Positions 10,473-19,751 of a DNA stretch of 64,000 bases are shown here, in pieces. The notes beneath the pieces were generated by a model. The model was given only the letters and a program-made list of their open reading frames with translations. It was not told the DNA's origin and ran no database searches. The first letter of the stretch is position 1; each line of letters starts with the position of its first letter. The DNA is from Piscinibacter gummiphilus (GTDB lineage: Bacteria; Pseudomonadota; Gammaproteobacteria; Burkholderiales; Burkholderiaceae_C). Both the position numbers and the translations under genes were made by a program. Where the stretch lies: assembly GCF_032681285.1 (NCBI RefSeq), contig NZ_CP136336.1, forward strand, positions 1,041,001 to 1,105,000. Reading direction: 5' to 3'.

Positions 10473-11012
10473 ATGAGGCATGTGGCCGATCAGCTCTATT
10501 TCATCGCCTTGGCGCTGATCAACACCGTGCACGGCTGGCTGCCTTTTTTTGCGCGTCCGGTGCTCTACCGCCTGTGCGGTTTTCGCATCCACCGCAGCGC
10601 CACGCTGCAGGGCGGCATCCGCTTCTTTCACGTGGGCCGGCTCACGGTGGGGGAAGGGTCGCTCGTCAACCGCGGGGTGTACCTCGACAACCGCGGCGGC
10701 ATCACCATCGGGCGGCATGTGTCGATTGCCCATGACGCAAAGCTCTACACCATGGGGCACGACCCGCACGACCCGACGTTTGCGACCAAGGCTGCGCCGA
10801 TCCGTCTCGACGACCACGCCGTGGTGTTTGCCGGTGCCATGCTGATGCCCGGCGTGCACGTGGGGCAGGGCGCGGTGGTGATGGCCGGTGCCGTCGTGAC
10901 CAAGGATGTGCCGCCCGGGCGCATGGTCGGCGGCAACCCCGCGGTCGACATCGGCGAGCGGGGCTGCGTGCCCGCGTACACGCTCAAGCGCCGCTTCTGG
11001 TTCGCGCATTGA
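10473..11012 (+). CDS. Left-handed beta-helix acyltransferase (WcaF/Maa-like)
   Basis: This 179-residue protein is a hexapeptide-repeat acyltransferase that probably O-acetylates a sugar of the surface polysaccharide using acetyl-CoA. The repeats are visible from about residue 55 ([33 protein letters not shown]), followed by TMGHDPHD with the likely catalytic histidine, and further turns [19 protein letters not shown] and [19 protein letters not shown]. It is the first gene of the + arm and overlaps the next gene's TTG start. The exact acceptor cannot be told from sequence; N-acetylation of an amino sugar is the alternative. Confidence 0.85.
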   Translation: MRHVADQLYFIALALINTVHGWLPFFARPVLYRLCGFRIHRSATLQGGIRFFHVGRLTVGEGSLVNRGVYLDNRGGITIGRHVSIAHDAKLYTMGHDPHDPTFATKAAPIRLDDHAVVFAGAMLMPGVHVGQGAVVMAGAVVTKDVPPGRMVGGNPAVDIGERGCVPAYTLKRRFWFAH

Positions 11013-12100
11013 AACGCATTGCCATCGTCGACCCGGGCTCCTTCGTGCTGCCCTACGACTTTCACTTGGTGAAGGCCTTGGCGGCGAACGGGCGGCTGGT
11101 CGATTTCTATGGCTCGACCACTCGCTACAACGGTGAGTTTCTGGAGGCGATGCGTGCGCTGCCCGGGGTGCAGGTGGTAGCGCGGGCGATCTCCAGCTCG
11201 GTCGCGTCCCGCCTCGGGGGCGCGTGGGCCTACGCGCTTCAGCTTGCCAGCGTGCTGCTGCGCGCCGGCCGGTACGGCACGGTGAACCTGCAGTTCAGCG
11301 GCTTCTGGCCGTTGGAATGGCTGGTGTTCGCGCTGATGCGCGGCAGGTTCGTCTTCACCGTGCACAACGCAGTGCCGCATGGTTTCAGCGGTGCGCAGCA
11401 TGCGCCGACGCGGCGCTTGGCGGACATCGCGCGCGAGCTTGTCTTCGTCAGCGAAGCGACGCGCGACGACTTCCTGCAGCGCTACGGCGAGCGTTACCGA
11501 GCCAAGTCGACGGTGCTGCCGCATGGACTGTTGCCGGTGACGCCGCAGGCCGAGGCCGTTCCTTACGACCGCCCGCTCCATGCCGAGGCGCTTGTGTTCT
11601 GGGGGCGGGTGCAGCCCTACAAGGGCGTGGAGCTGTTCCGTGCGCTGGCGCAGTCCACCGAGATCCGGCGCCGCGGCCTGACGCTGGCGGTCTACGGGGC
11701 CTGGTCACCGGAACTGCATGAACTGCAGGCGGAGCTGCGCGGCGCGGGCGTGGCCCTGCACGACGGCTACCTCGACGACGCACAGCTTCTCGCGCTGCTG
11801 GCGCAGGACGCCGTCTTCCTCCTCCCCTACCAGCGTGCCTCGCAGTCCGGCGTGCTGTACGCGCTGCTCAACCACGGCCGTGTCTTCTTCTGCACCGACA
11901 CCGGCGACCTGGGTGCCTTCATGCGCCGCCACGGCCTCGAAGGCTTGCTGCTGCGCGACCGCACGCCCGAAGCCGTGCTCGCCTGCCTCGATTTCCTCGC
12001 GGCGCACGGCGACGAGGTGCGGCAGAAACTGGCCGCCGCCCAGGCCGCTTTGCGCTGGGAGCGGCTGGTGGCCGAAGCCGGGCAGGCCTACCGCGTCTAG
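11009..12100 (+). CDS. Glycosyltransferase, GT4-like (GT-B fold)
   Basis: A 363-residue cytoplasmic glycosyltransferase of the polysaccharide locus. The N-terminal Rossmann half begins [20 protein letters not shown]. The C-terminal half has [20 protein letters not shown] and [18 protein letters not shown], matching the donor-binding region of GT4 enzymes, although the classical EX7E pair is not obvious. The start is a TTG at 11009 that overlaps the TGA of the acyltransferase, so it is translationally coupled. Sugar specificity cannot be predicted. Confidence 0.8.
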   Translation: MKRIAIVDPGSFVLPYDFHLVKALAANGRLVDFYGSTTRYNGEFLEAMRALPGVQVVARAISSSVASRLGGAWAYALQLASVLLRAGRYGTVNLQFSGFWPLEWLVFALMRGRFVFTVHNAVPHGFSGAQHAPTRRLADIARELVFVSEATRDDFLQRYGERYRAKSTVLPHGLLPVTPQAEAVPYDRPLHAEALVFWGRVQPYKGVELFRALAQSTEIRRRGLTLAVYGAWSPELHELQAELRGAGVALHDGYLDDAQLLALLAQDAVFLLPYQRASQSGVLYALLNHGRVFFCTDTGDLGAFMRRHGLEGLLLRDRTPEAVLACLDFLAAHGDEVRQKLAAAQAALRWERLVAEAGQAYRV

Positions 12101-12173
12101 CGCCAGCCGGGTGCGACAATCCGCCGCTTCGATCCGCGGCCCCTTGCCGCCCTGATCGACCCGCTCACATCCC

Positions 12174-12923
12174 ATGAAAAGACTCCTCAAAGCCGCCCTG
12201 GCGCGCGCCGGTTGGGAACTGGCCCGCACCGGCGACCGCGACGCCCAGGCCTTGGCCGACCTGACGCCGGCCGACCGCCAGATCATCCAGCGTGTCTCTC
12301 CTTTCACGATGACGAGCCTGGAGCGCCGCGCCAGCCTCATCGGTGCCGTCGACCACATCGTGAAGCACCGCATCGCCGGCGACGTCGTCGAGTGCGGCGT
12401 GTGGCGCGGCGGCAGCATGATGGCCATTGCCCTCGCGCTGATGGCGCGCGGCGACACCTCGCGCCACCTCTATCTGTATGACACCTTCGAGGGCATGAGC
12501 GAGCCCACCGAGCACGACAAGGCCTTGAGCGGCGAGCTGGCGCAAACCCAGCTGCAGCGCACCGACCGCGAGCACCCGCTGTGGGCCGTGGCCGGGCTGG
12601 ACGACGTGAAGGCCAACCTTGCCTCCACCGGCTACCCAGCCGAGCGCATCCACTACGTGCAGGGCAAGGTCGAAGACACCATCCCCGCGATGCTGCCGAA
12701 GCAGATCGCCCTGCTGCGCCTCGACACCGACTGGTACGAGTCCACCCGCCACGAGCTGCAGCACCTCTACCCGCTGCTTGCCAAACACGGCCCGCTCATC
12801 ATCGACGACTACGGCCACTGGCAAGGCGCGCGGCAGGCGGTGGACGAGTACTTCGCCAACGCCGCCGAGCCGGTGTTCCTGCACCGCGTGGACTACACCG
12901 CGCGCCTGCACATCAAGGCATGA
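12174..12923 (+). CDS. TylF/MycF-family O-methyltransferase
   Basis: This 249-residue protein resembles macrocin O-methyltransferase TylF, a metal- and SAM-dependent family that methylates sugar hydroxyls. SAM motif I is GDVVECGVWRGGSM (about residues 70-83), followed by LYDTFEGMSEPTEHD. The metal-binding region is LLRLDTDWYESTRHEL and PLIIDDYGHWQGAR, with the expected Asp residues. In this locus it probably methylates a sugar residue of the glycan or its precursor. It overlaps the flippase gene by 4 bases. A GACAAT -10-like box lies 54 bases upstream. Confidence 0.86.
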   Translation: MKRLLKAALARAGWELARTGDRDAQALADLTPADRQIIQRVSPFTMTSLERRASLIGAVDHIVKHRIAGDVVECGVWRGGSMMAIALALMARGDTSRHLYLYDTFEGMSEPTEHDKALSGELAQTQLQRTDREHPLWAVAGLDDVKANLASTGYPAERIHYVQGKVEDTIPAMLPKQIALLRLDTDWYESTRHELQHLYPLLAKHGPLIIDDYGHWQGARQAVDEYFANAAEPVFLHRVDYTARLHIKA

Positions 12924-14158
12924 CCAGCGCAGCACCGAAGCTCTCGCGAACCCTGCCGGCGGTCTATGCCGCCGCTGCGGTGCGCCTGCTGCTGCCGGTG
13001 CTGGTGCTCCCGCTGATGGCCACGCGCATCGGGCCGGAAGAGTTCGGCCGCCTGAGCTTCGTGCTGGTGTGGAGCGCGTTGCTGGCGATGGTGGTCGAGG
13101 GGGGCTTTCTCGCTGCCGCCACGCGCCTCGCCGTCAATGCCGATGCGCCGCGCCGCTGGCAGCTGGCCCAGCAGGTGTTCAGCGCGCGCTGCGTGCTGTG
13201 CGTGCCGGCGGTGTTGCTCTCCATCGTGGCCGTGCAGCTGGCCGGTCATGGCGGCGAAGCGTGGGCCGACACGCTCGCGATCGCAGCGCTGGCCTGCGCC
13301 CTCGGCTGGCCGGCCACCTGGTACCTGCAGGCGACACAGCAACTGGCGCGCTGGGCGCAGGTCGAGCTCTTGGTCTATGCCCTCCTGATCGCAGCGAGCT
13401 GGGCGTTCGCCCACAGCGCGATCGTCTACCTCACGCTGCAACTCGTCGCGTCGACCGCGCTGGCCGCGCTCGGCTGGTGGTGGCTGCGCCGCGACCTGCC
13501 CGGTGAGCATGGCCTGTGGAGTGCGCCCGCCGTGCGCCCCGGCCTGCGCCTGGGCTGGACCATGATGCCCGTCTCCATCGCCGGGGCCGCCTACTCCTAC
13601 GCCTTGCCGGCCGCCGCCTCGCTGCAGATGAGCAAGCCCGATCTCGGCACCTACTTCATGGCCGATCGTCTGGTGCGTGCGGTGCTCAACGCCGCGGAGC
13701 CGGTGTTCGCGGTGGTCTACCCGCGCATCGTCACGCTCTTCCAGCAGGGCGCGCGTGTGGCCTTGCGCTACGCGACGCGCTGGAGCGTGGGTGGTGTGGC
13801 GGTGGGCCTCGTGCTGTATTCGACCGGCGTTGTGGGATGGCAGCTGATCGAGCCGCTGGTGCTGAGCCGTGCCGCCAACATCGACCTCGCGACCTTGCGC
13901 GCGACGATGCTGGTGCTGGGTGCCTTGCTGCCGCTGCTGCTCGGCTGGAAATTTATCGGCTACTGGATGCTCGGCAGTGGCCGCTTCGACACCGCCTACC
14001 GCAGCTGCGTGGTGATCGGCGGCATTGCCGGCACCCTGGGCGCGGCCACCTGGGGCGGTGCGGCCGGTGCCGTGGGCCTTGCGTGGGTGGCGATCGGTGT
14101 CGAACTGCTGGTGATGGCGGTGGCGGTGGGCGGCATGTGGCTCACCGTGCGCCGCTGA
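12920..14158 (+). CDS. Wzx-type polysaccharide flippase (first of two)
   Basis: A 412-residue polytopic membrane protein, with roughly 12 hydrophobic segments beginning at LPAVYAAAAVRLLLPVLVLP. The opening and the segment TRIGPEEFGRLSFVLVWSAL are typical of polysaccharide transport proteins of the MOP superfamily, which flip undecaprenyl-diphosphate-linked repeat units to the periplasm. The ATG at 12920 overlaps the TylF-like gene's stop (ATGA). A second, dissimilar flippase is encoded at 38874-40238 on the other strand. Confidence 0.82.
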   Translation: MTSAAPKLSRTLPAVYAAAAVRLLLPVLVLPLMATRIGPEEFGRLSFVLVWSALLAMVVEGGFLAAATRLAVNADAPRRWQLAQQVFSARCVLCVPAVLLSIVAVQLAGHGGEAWADTLAIAALACALGWPATWYLQATQQLARWAQVELLVYALLIAASWAFAHSAIVYLTLQLVASTALAALGWWWLRRDLPGEHGLWSAPAVRPGLRLGWTMMPVSIAGAAYSYALPAAASLQMSKPDLGTYFMADRLVRAVLNAAEPVFAVVYPRIVTLFQQGARVALRYATRWSVGGVAVGLVLYSTGVVGWQLIEPLVLSRAANIDLATLRATMLVLGALLPLLLGWKFIGYWMLGSGRFDTAYRSCVVIGGIAGTLGAATWGGAAGAVGLAWVAIGVELLVMAVAVGGMWLTVRR

Positions 14159-14178
14159 AGACGAACGGAACACACGAC

Positions 14179-15093
14179 GTGGGCATCGACATCCACAACC
14201 TCAATCTCCTCGCGCACGCGCAAGACCTCGGCGTGCGCTATGAGCGCACGCTGGCCATCGGCCGGCAGGCGCTCTTCATCGAGCCTTTCGAGCTGGAAGA
14301 CCACCGCCGCCTGCGCGGCCTGCCGCCGCTTGCCGAGCCGGCTCGTGCCGCCGGTGCGCCGCGCTACTTCGAGCCGCTGATGCAGCAGTGGCTCGGGGCA
14401 CGCGAGGCCGAGTCGGTCGACGCCTCCAGCTACGAGCAAGCCACGCACCTCCACGACATGAACCTGCCCTGGCCCGAGCCGAGCGCGCAGCGCGGCGCCT
14501 ACGACGCGGTGCTTGACTTCGGCTGCCTCGAGCACGTCTTCAACTTCCCGGTCGCGTGGCGCAACGTCGTCGACCTCTGCAAGGTCGGCGGCCACGTCTT
14601 CCATTCGCTGCCGGCCAACAACCTGTCGGGCCACGGCTTCTACCAGTTCTCGCCCGAGCTCTTCTTCAACCTCTACCGGCGGGAGAACGGCTTCGAACTG
14701 CTCGGGGTGTGGTTCGCGGTCAAGGGTGATCGCCGCCACTGGTGGAAGGTGGCCAACCCGATGGACGTGAAGCGGCGCGTGAACCTCTGCAACAGCCATG
14801 AGGTCTACATGCTGGTGCTCGCGCGCAAGCTGCAAGACATCGGGCCGCTGCCGGCACCGCAGCAGTCGGACTACGCCCAGGACGAGTGGGTCAAGGGCCC
14901 GTCGGCCGCGGGTGCTGCCGCGGCGCCCACGACCCGGCAGCGCTTCGTGCGGCAGCTTGCCGAATGGGGGCTGATCGATGCGCTGCGCGCCGGCCGCGAG
15001 CGCCTGCGCGCCATGCAGCGTGCCGGCCTCTCGCTCCCCGAGCCCGACTACCAGCAAGTGGACGTGCACGCGCTGATCCGCAAATCACGATGA
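14179..15093 (+). CDS. Methyltransferase-like protein lacking SAM motif I
   Basis: A GTG at 14179, 20 bases after the flippase stop, gives 304 residues. The C-terminal half of a class I methyltransferase fold is recognisable: YDAVLDFGCLEHVFNFPVAW, then VGGHVFHSLPANNLSGHGFY and a segment ending FAVKGDRRHWWKV. The glycine-rich SAM motif I expected about 50 residues earlier is absent; the N-terminus reads VGIDIHNLNLLAHAQDLGV instead. It may bind SAM in a divergent way or be non-catalytic. It sits among glycosyltransferases, so a role in glycan modification is an inference. Confidence 0.65.
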   Translation: MGIDIHNLNLLAHAQDLGVRYERTLAIGRQALFIEPFELEDHRRLRGLPPLAEPARAAGAPRYFEPLMQQWLGAREAESVDASSYEQATHLHDMNLPWPEPSAQRGAYDAVLDFGCLEHVFNFPVAWRNVVDLCKVGGHVFHSLPANNLSGHGFYQFSPELFFNLYRRENGFELLGVWFAVKGDRRHWWKVANPMDVKRRVNLCNSHEVYMLVLARKLQDIGPLPAPQQSDYAQDEWVKGPSAAGAAAAPTTRQRFVRQLAEWGLIDALRAGRERLRAMQRAGLSLPEPDYQQVDVHALIRKSR

Positions 15094-15097
15094 CACG

Positions 15098-16240
15098 ATG
15101 AGCCGACCGCTGCGCGTGCTGCTGCTCTGCGACCGCCTGGACATCTCGGGTGGCGTGGAGCGCTTTGTGTGCGCGCTGGCAAACCACCTGTCGCGCGAGG
15201 GGATGGACGTGGCCGTGGGCAGTGTCGCGACGCCGCGCGATGCGGTGCGCTACCCGCTTGCGCCGGCCGTGCGCGTGCTGGCCGGCGCCGGTGCGTGGCG
15301 GCAACACGAGGCGCGTTCACGGGCCGGGCGGGCCTGGCAACTGCTGCGCAGCCAATGGCGCATCGGCCGGGTGCTGTCGCGCCTCATCCGCGACGACCGG
15401 CCCGACGTGGTGCTGCTCAACGGCCTGACCACCGCCTGCTCGACGCTGCTTTTCAGCGGCCGGTACGCGCCGCGCATCGTCTGCTGCGACCACAACCACT
15501 TTGCCGCACGCTCCCGGCTGTGGCAGCGTCTGCGCGAGCGTTTGTACCCGAAGGTGGCTGCGGTGGTGAGCCTGACGCAGGCCGATGCCCCGCGCTTTCG
15601 CGCCATCAACCCGCGCACCGAGGTGATCTACAACTGCTCCACGCTGCAGGCCGACGCGCCCGCACTGCCGGCGCAACCGGTCGTGCTCGCGGTGGGGCGG
15701 CATGTCGCGCAAAAGGGCTTCGACCTGCTGCTGCGCGCCTGGGTCGAGGTGGTGCGACGGCTGCCCGAAGCGCGGCTGCGCATCGTCGGCGACGGCCCGC
15801 TGCGCGCCGAACACGAGGCGCTGGCGGCGCAGCTCGGGTTGGCAGGCCGCATCGAATGGCTCGCGCCCACGCCGCAGATCGAGCGGCTCTACCGCGAGGC
15901 TGCCGTCTTCGTGCTGTCCTCGCGCTACGAAGGCATGCCGCTCGCACTGCTGGAAGCGCAGGCGCTGGGCGTGCCGGCCGTCGCCTTCGACTGCCCGACC
16001 GGGCCGGCGGAGATCCTGGGTGATGACACCGGCCGCCTGGTGCCGGCGGAGGACACGGCCGGGCTTGCTGCCGCGTTGACCGAGCTGCTGTCGTCCGCAC
16101 CGCTGCGCGCTGCCATGGGCCGCGCGGCCATTGCGCGTAGCCGCGCTCTTTTCAGCCCGCAGGAGCACGAGCGGCGGTGGGCGATGCTGCTGCGTGAAGT
16201 CGGCGTCAAACAGGCCTACAGCCAGGCGGTGGCGGCATGA
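15098..16240 (+). CDS. Glycosyltransferase family 4
   Basis: A 380-residue GT-B glycosyltransferase. The N-terminal LLLCDRLDISGGVERFVCAL has the GGVER acceptor-site glycine loop. The C-terminal half has VLAVGRHVAQKGFDLLLRAW and YEGMPLALLEAQALGVPAVA, with the EX7E motif that binds the nucleotide-sugar donor in GT4 retaining enzymes. It starts 5 bases after the previous gene and overlaps the next by 4. It would extend the lipid-linked repeat unit on the cytoplasmic face; its donor sugar is unknown. Confidence 0.9.
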   Translation: MSRPLRVLLLCDRLDISGGVERFVCALANHLSREGMDVAVGSVATPRDAVRYPLAPAVRVLAGAGAWRQHEARSRAGRAWQLLRSQWRIGRVLSRLIRDDRPDVVLLNGLTTACSTLLFSGRYAPRIVCCDHNHFAARSRLWQRLRERLYPKVAAVVSLTQADAPRFRAINPRTEVIYNCSTLQADAPALPAQPVVLAVGRHVAQKGFDLLLRAWVEVVRRLPEARLRIVGDGPLRAEHEALAAQLGLAGRIEWLAPTPQIERLYREAAVFVLSSRYEGMPLALLEAQALGVPAVAFDCPTGPAEILGDDTGRLVPAEDTAGLAAALTELLSSAPLRAAMGRAAIARSRALFSPQEHERRWAMLLREVGVKQAYSQAVAA

Positions 16241-17268
16241 GCGAGCGTGTGGTTTCGGTGATCGTTCCGTGCCGCAACGAGCGGCGCTACATCGAGCGTT
16301 TCTGCGCGGGCGTGTTGAGCCAGCAGGTGCCGTCGGGCTGGCGCTTGCAGCTGGTGATCGCCGACGGTGACAGCGACGACGGCACGCGCGAACTGCTGCA
16401 GCAGCTGAACGCGAGCGACTCGCGCATCACCTGGATCGCCAACCCGGCACGCATCGTCTCCCCCGGTCTCAACGCTGCCCTGAAGGTCGCCGCCGGCGAG
16501 ATCATCGTGCGCATGGACGTGCACACCGACTACGCACCCGACTACATCGCGCAGTGCCTCGCGCTTCACGCCGAGACCGGCGCCGACAACGTGGGCGGCC
16601 CGTGGCACGCCGTGCCCGACGCCGATGCCGGCGCCATGCAGCACGCCGTGGCCGCCGCATTTCAGTCGCGCTGGGTCGCGGGTGGGGCCTCGTCGCGCCG
16701 GCTCGACTTCAATGGCTGGGTCGACACCGTCTACCTCGGCAGCTGGCCGCGCCAGACCTTCGAGCGCTTCGGCGGGTTCGACGAGCAGCTCGTGCGCAAC
16801 CAGGACGACGAGCACAACCTGCGCATCGTCAAGGGCGGCGGCAAGGTCTGGCAGTCGTCGCGCATCCGCAGCACCTACCGGCCGCGTGCGACGCTGTCGC
16901 AGGTGTTCCGGCAGTACCTGCAGTACGGCTACTGGAAGCCGTTCGTGATGAAGAAGCATGGGCAGGCGGCGTCGCTTCGCCATCTGGTGCCGAGCCTGTT
17001 CGTGGCGGCGCTCGCCGTGCTGGCGGTTCCGGCCTTGTTCGGGGTCGTGTGGCCGTTGCTGGGCTTGCTTGCGCTGTATGGCGCCGCCGTGCTGGCGATG
17101 ACCCTCGCCGTCTGGCAACAGCAGGCCAGCCCGGTGCCCGTGGTGCTGCGCATCCCGGCGGTGATCGCGGCGTATCACCTGGGCTACGGGATCGGCTCGC
17201 TGGCCGGCTGGTGGGACGTGCTGCGCGGCGCCACTGGCCGTGCGCGGTTTGCCACCTTGACGAGGTGA
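16237..17268 (+). CDS. Glycosyltransferase family 2, ExoA-like
   Basis: A 343-residue GT-A enzyme resembling ExoA of succinoglycan synthesis. Motifs: VSVIVPCRNERRYIERF at the N-terminus, LVIADGDSDDGTRELLQQL, IIVRMDVHTDYAPDYI with the DXH variant of the metal-binding DXD, and RNQDDEHNLRI as the ED catalytic region. Hydrophobic segments near the C-terminus (about residues 250-320) anchor it in the membrane, as in ExoA. It overlaps the preceding GT4 by 4 bases and is followed 2 bases later by a methyltransferase gene. Confidence 0.87.
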   Translation: MSERVVSVIVPCRNERRYIERFCAGVLSQQVPSGWRLQLVIADGDSDDGTRELLQQLNASDSRITWIANPARIVSPGLNAALKVAAGEIIVRMDVHTDYAPDYIAQCLALHAETGADNVGGPWHAVPDADAGAMQHAVAAAFQSRWVAGGASSRRLDFNGWVDTVYLGSWPRQTFERFGGFDEQLVRNQDDEHNLRIVKGGGKVWQSSRIRSTYRPRATLSQVFRQYLQYGYWKPFVMKKHGQAASLRHLVPSLFVAALAVLAVPALFGVVWPLLGLLALYGAAVLAMTLAVWQQQASPVPVVLRIPAVIAAYHLGYGIGSLAGWWDVLRGATGRARFATLTR

Positions 17269-17270
17269 AC

Positions 17271-17978
17271 ATGGACGACACCTCCAAGGAATCGGCGGAA
17301 GCCCAGGCGGTGCGCGAGCGCTACGCGAGGCGCACGGCGCAGGATCCGCGCTACAGCCTGCTCAACCCGGCCGCGCTGTGGCCGATGCAGGAGCGGCAGC
17401 GCGCGATGCTGGCCTTGTTTCGCCGGCTCGGGTGGCACGACCTCGCGGCCTTGCGCCTGCACGAAGTCGGCTGTGGCAGTGGCAGCAACCTGGTCGAGCT
17501 CGTCCAGCTGGGCTTCGACCCGGCCAGACTGTCTGGCGTGGAACTGCTGCCCGAGCGGCATGCGCAGGCCCGCGAACGCCTGCCGCAGGCCGTGTCTTTG
17601 TCGCAGGGCGACGCGCTCGGGCTCAGCCCGGCAGCCTCGAGCGTGGACATCGTGCTGCAGTCCACCGTGTTCTCGTCGCTGCTGGACGATGCCTTCCAGC
17701 AGCGCCTGGCCGACGCCATGTGGGCCGCCGTCAAGCCCGGCGGCGGGGTGCTCTGGTACGACTTCACCGTCGACAACCCGCGCAACCGCGACGTGCGCGG
17801 CGTGCCGCTCTCACGCGTGCGACGGCTCTTCCCGCAGGCCCGCGTGACGGCGCAGAAGCTGACGCTCGCGCCACCCATCGCCCGCGCGGTCGTCCGGATC
17901 CACCCTGCGCTCTACACTCTGTTCAACACCGTGCCGCTGCTGCGCACCCACGTGCTGTGCTGGCTCGCCAAGCCCTGA
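17271..17978 (+). CDS. Class I SAM-dependent methyltransferase
   Basis: A 235-residue protein with intact SAM motif [20 protein letters not shown], near residues 63-81. It also has an acidic motif II region (GVELLPERH) and [19 protein letters not shown] as the post-motif strand. The N-terminal stretch [18 protein letters not shown] suits a sugar or lipid-linked substrate methyltransferase. It lies between the ExoA-like gene and the aminotransferase, with gaps of 2 and 4 bases. Its substrate is unknown; methylation of a repeat-unit sugar or of the chain end are both possible. Confidence 0.8.
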   Translation: MDDTSKESAEAQAVRERYARRTAQDPRYSLLNPAALWPMQERQRAMLALFRRLGWHDLAALRLHEVGCGSGSNLVELVQLGFDPARLSGVELLPERHAQARERLPQAVSLSQGDALGLSPAASSVDIVLQSTVFSSLLDDAFQQRLADAMWAAVKPGGGVLWYDFTVDNPRNRDVRGVPLSRVRRLFPQARVTAQKLTLAPPIARAVVRIHPALYTLFNTVPLLRTHVLCWLAKP

Positions 17979-17982
17979 ACCC

Positions 17983-19149
17983 ATGACATCCGAGAAGCTG
18001 CCGTTCCTGCCGTTCGCCTTGCCCGACATCGGCGAAGAAGAGATCGCCGAGGTGGTGGACACGCTGCGCTCGGGCTGGGTCACCACCGGCCCGAAGACCA
18101 AGCGCTTCGAAGAGGATTTCACGGCGTTTCTCGGGGACCCGTCGTTGCAGTCGCTGGCCGTCAACTCGGCCACCGCCGGCCTGCACCTCGCACTCGAAGC
18201 GCTGGGCATCGGCCCGGGCGACGAGGTGATCACCACCACGCACACCTTCACGGCCACCGCCGAAGTCGTGCGCTACCTCGGCGCCGATGTGGTGCTGGTC
18301 GACATCGACCCCGCCACGCTGTGCATAGATCCCCAGGCCGTGGAGGCCGCCATCACGCCACGCACCAAGGCCATCATGCCGGTCCACTACGCGGGACTTG
18401 CGGCCGACATGCCGGCGCTGCTGGCCATCGCGAAGAAGCACGGCCTCAAGGTGGTGGAAGACGCTGCGCATGCGTTGCCCACCACCTGCGGCGGCAAGCT
18501 CGTCGGCACGCTCGATTCCGACGTCACGGTCTTCAGCTTTTACGCCAACAAGACCATCACCACCGGCGAAGGCGGCATGGTTGTCACGCGTCATGCGGAG
18601 TTGGCCAGCCGCATGAAGGTGATGCGCCTGCACGGCATGAGCCGCGATGCGTTCGACCGTTTCACCGCCAAGGTGCCGAGCTGGTACTACGAGATCGTGG
18701 CGCCGGGGTTCAAGTACAACTTGACGGACATTGCGGCGGCGTTGGGGTTGCAGCAGTTGAAGCGGGCCCGCGCGTTCCAGCAGAAGCGCGAAACGTTGGC
18801 GCAGCAGTTCAACGCGGCCTTGGCCGACCTGCCGCTGATCACGCCGCCGCTTCCGGCACAGGGCGACCTGCACGCCTGGCATCTGTATGTGGTGCGCCTC
18901 GCGGACGGTGTGGCGCTGCACCGTGACCGCTTCATCGAAGCGCTTTACGAGGCTGGCATTGGCTGCAGCGTGCACTACATCCCGCTGCATCTGCAGCCGT
19001 ATTGGCGAGACCGCTACAAGCTCAAACCGACGGACTTTCCGCATTCGCAGAAAGCCTTCGAACGCATGGTGAGTCTTCCGCTGTACACGCGCATGACCGA
19101 AGCCGATGCGGACCGGGTCGTGCAGGCGGTGCGCCGCGCGCTGGGTTGA
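17983..19149 (+). CDS. DegT/DnrJ/EryC1/StrS sugar aminotransferase (PglE-like)
   Basis: This 388-residue PLP enzyme converts a 4-keto-6-deoxy nucleotide sugar to its 4-amino form, using glutamate. It begins [20 protein letters not shown] with the common RSGWVTTGP segment. It shows [14 protein letters not shown] (PLP Asp) and [17 protein letters not shown] with the Schiff-base lysine. The genes right after it encode a PglC-type transferase and a PglF/WbpM-type 4,6-dehydratase. That trio is expected for a bacillosamine-like starter sugar, though the product is inferred. Confidence 0.88.
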   Translation: MTSEKLPFLPFALPDIGEEEIAEVVDTLRSGWVTTGPKTKRFEEDFTAFLGDPSLQSLAVNSATAGLHLALEALGIGPGDEVITTTHTFTATAEVVRYLGADVVLVDIDPATLCIDPQAVEAAITPRTKAIMPVHYAGLAADMPALLAIAKKHGLKVVEDAAHALPTTCGGKLVGTLDSDVTVFSFYANKTITTGEGGMVVTRHAELASRMKVMRLHGMSRDAFDRFTAKVPSWYYEIVAPGFKYNLTDIAAALGLQQLKRARAFQQKRETLAQQFNAALADLPLITPPLPAQGDLHAWHLYVVRLADGVALHRDRFIEALYEAGIGCSVHYIPLHLQPYWRDRYKLKPTDFPHSQKAFERMVSLPLYTRMTEADADRVVQAVRRALG

Positions 19150-19160
19150 AGACGGTCACG

Positions 19161-19751
19161 ATGGCCAAGCGTCTCTTCGACCTCGTGCTGTCGGCCTGCG
19201 GCCTGCTGCTGTTGTCGCCCCTGCTGCTAGCCATCGCGGTGTGGGTCAAGCTCGATTCGCCGGGGCCAGTGTTCTTCCGCCAGGAGCGCATCGGTCGTCA
19301 TGGCGTGCCGTTCCGCATCCACAAGTTCCGGACCATGGCGCATGGCGGGCAAGGGGCGCTGATCACCGTCGGCGCGGATCGAAGGATCACGCGTGCGGGC
19401 GCCTTCCTGCGGCGCGCCAAGCTCGATGAGCTTCCGCAACTGATCGACGTGCTGCTCGGCGAAATGAGCCTCGTCGGCCCTCGCCCTGAGGTGCCGCGTT
19501 ATGTGGCGATGTATCCGGCGGGGCTGCGCGACAAGGTGCTCAGCGTGCGCCCTGGCATCACCGATGTGGCGTCGCTCGAGTATCGCGATGAAAGCGAGCG
19601 TCTGTCGAAGGCTGACGACCCTGAGCAGGAGTATGTGAACGTCGTGATGCCGGCGAAGCTGAGACTGGCGGCCCAATACGTGGACCGGGCGTCGCTCGCG
19701 TTCGACCTGCAGCTGATCCTGCGCACCATGAAGTTGGTGTGGTGGCGATGA
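19161..19751 (+). CDS. Undecaprenyl-phosphate sugar phosphotransferase (PglC/WcaJ-type)
   Basis: A 196-residue monotopic phosphoglycosyl transferase that moves a sugar-1-phosphate from a nucleotide sugar onto undecaprenyl phosphate, starting glycan synthesis. One N-terminal re-entrant hydrophobic helix (about residues 5-28) is followed by [21 protein letters not shown], then [20 protein letters not shown] with the catalytic Asp-Glu dyad, and [11 protein letters not shown]. It lacks the multi-helix N-terminus of WbaP/WcaJ and so matches the short PglC form. It ends in an ATGA overlap with the dehydratase gene. Confidence 0.9.
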   Translation: MAKRLFDLVLSACGLLLLSPLLLAIAVWVKLDSPGPVFFRQERIGRHGVPFRIHKFRTMAHGGQGALITVGADRRITRAGAFLRRAKLDELPQLIDVLLGEMSLVGPRPEVPRYVAMYPAGLRDKVLSVRPGITDVASLEYRDESERLSKADDPEQEYVNVVMPAKLRLAAQYVDRASLAFDLQLILRTMKLVWWR

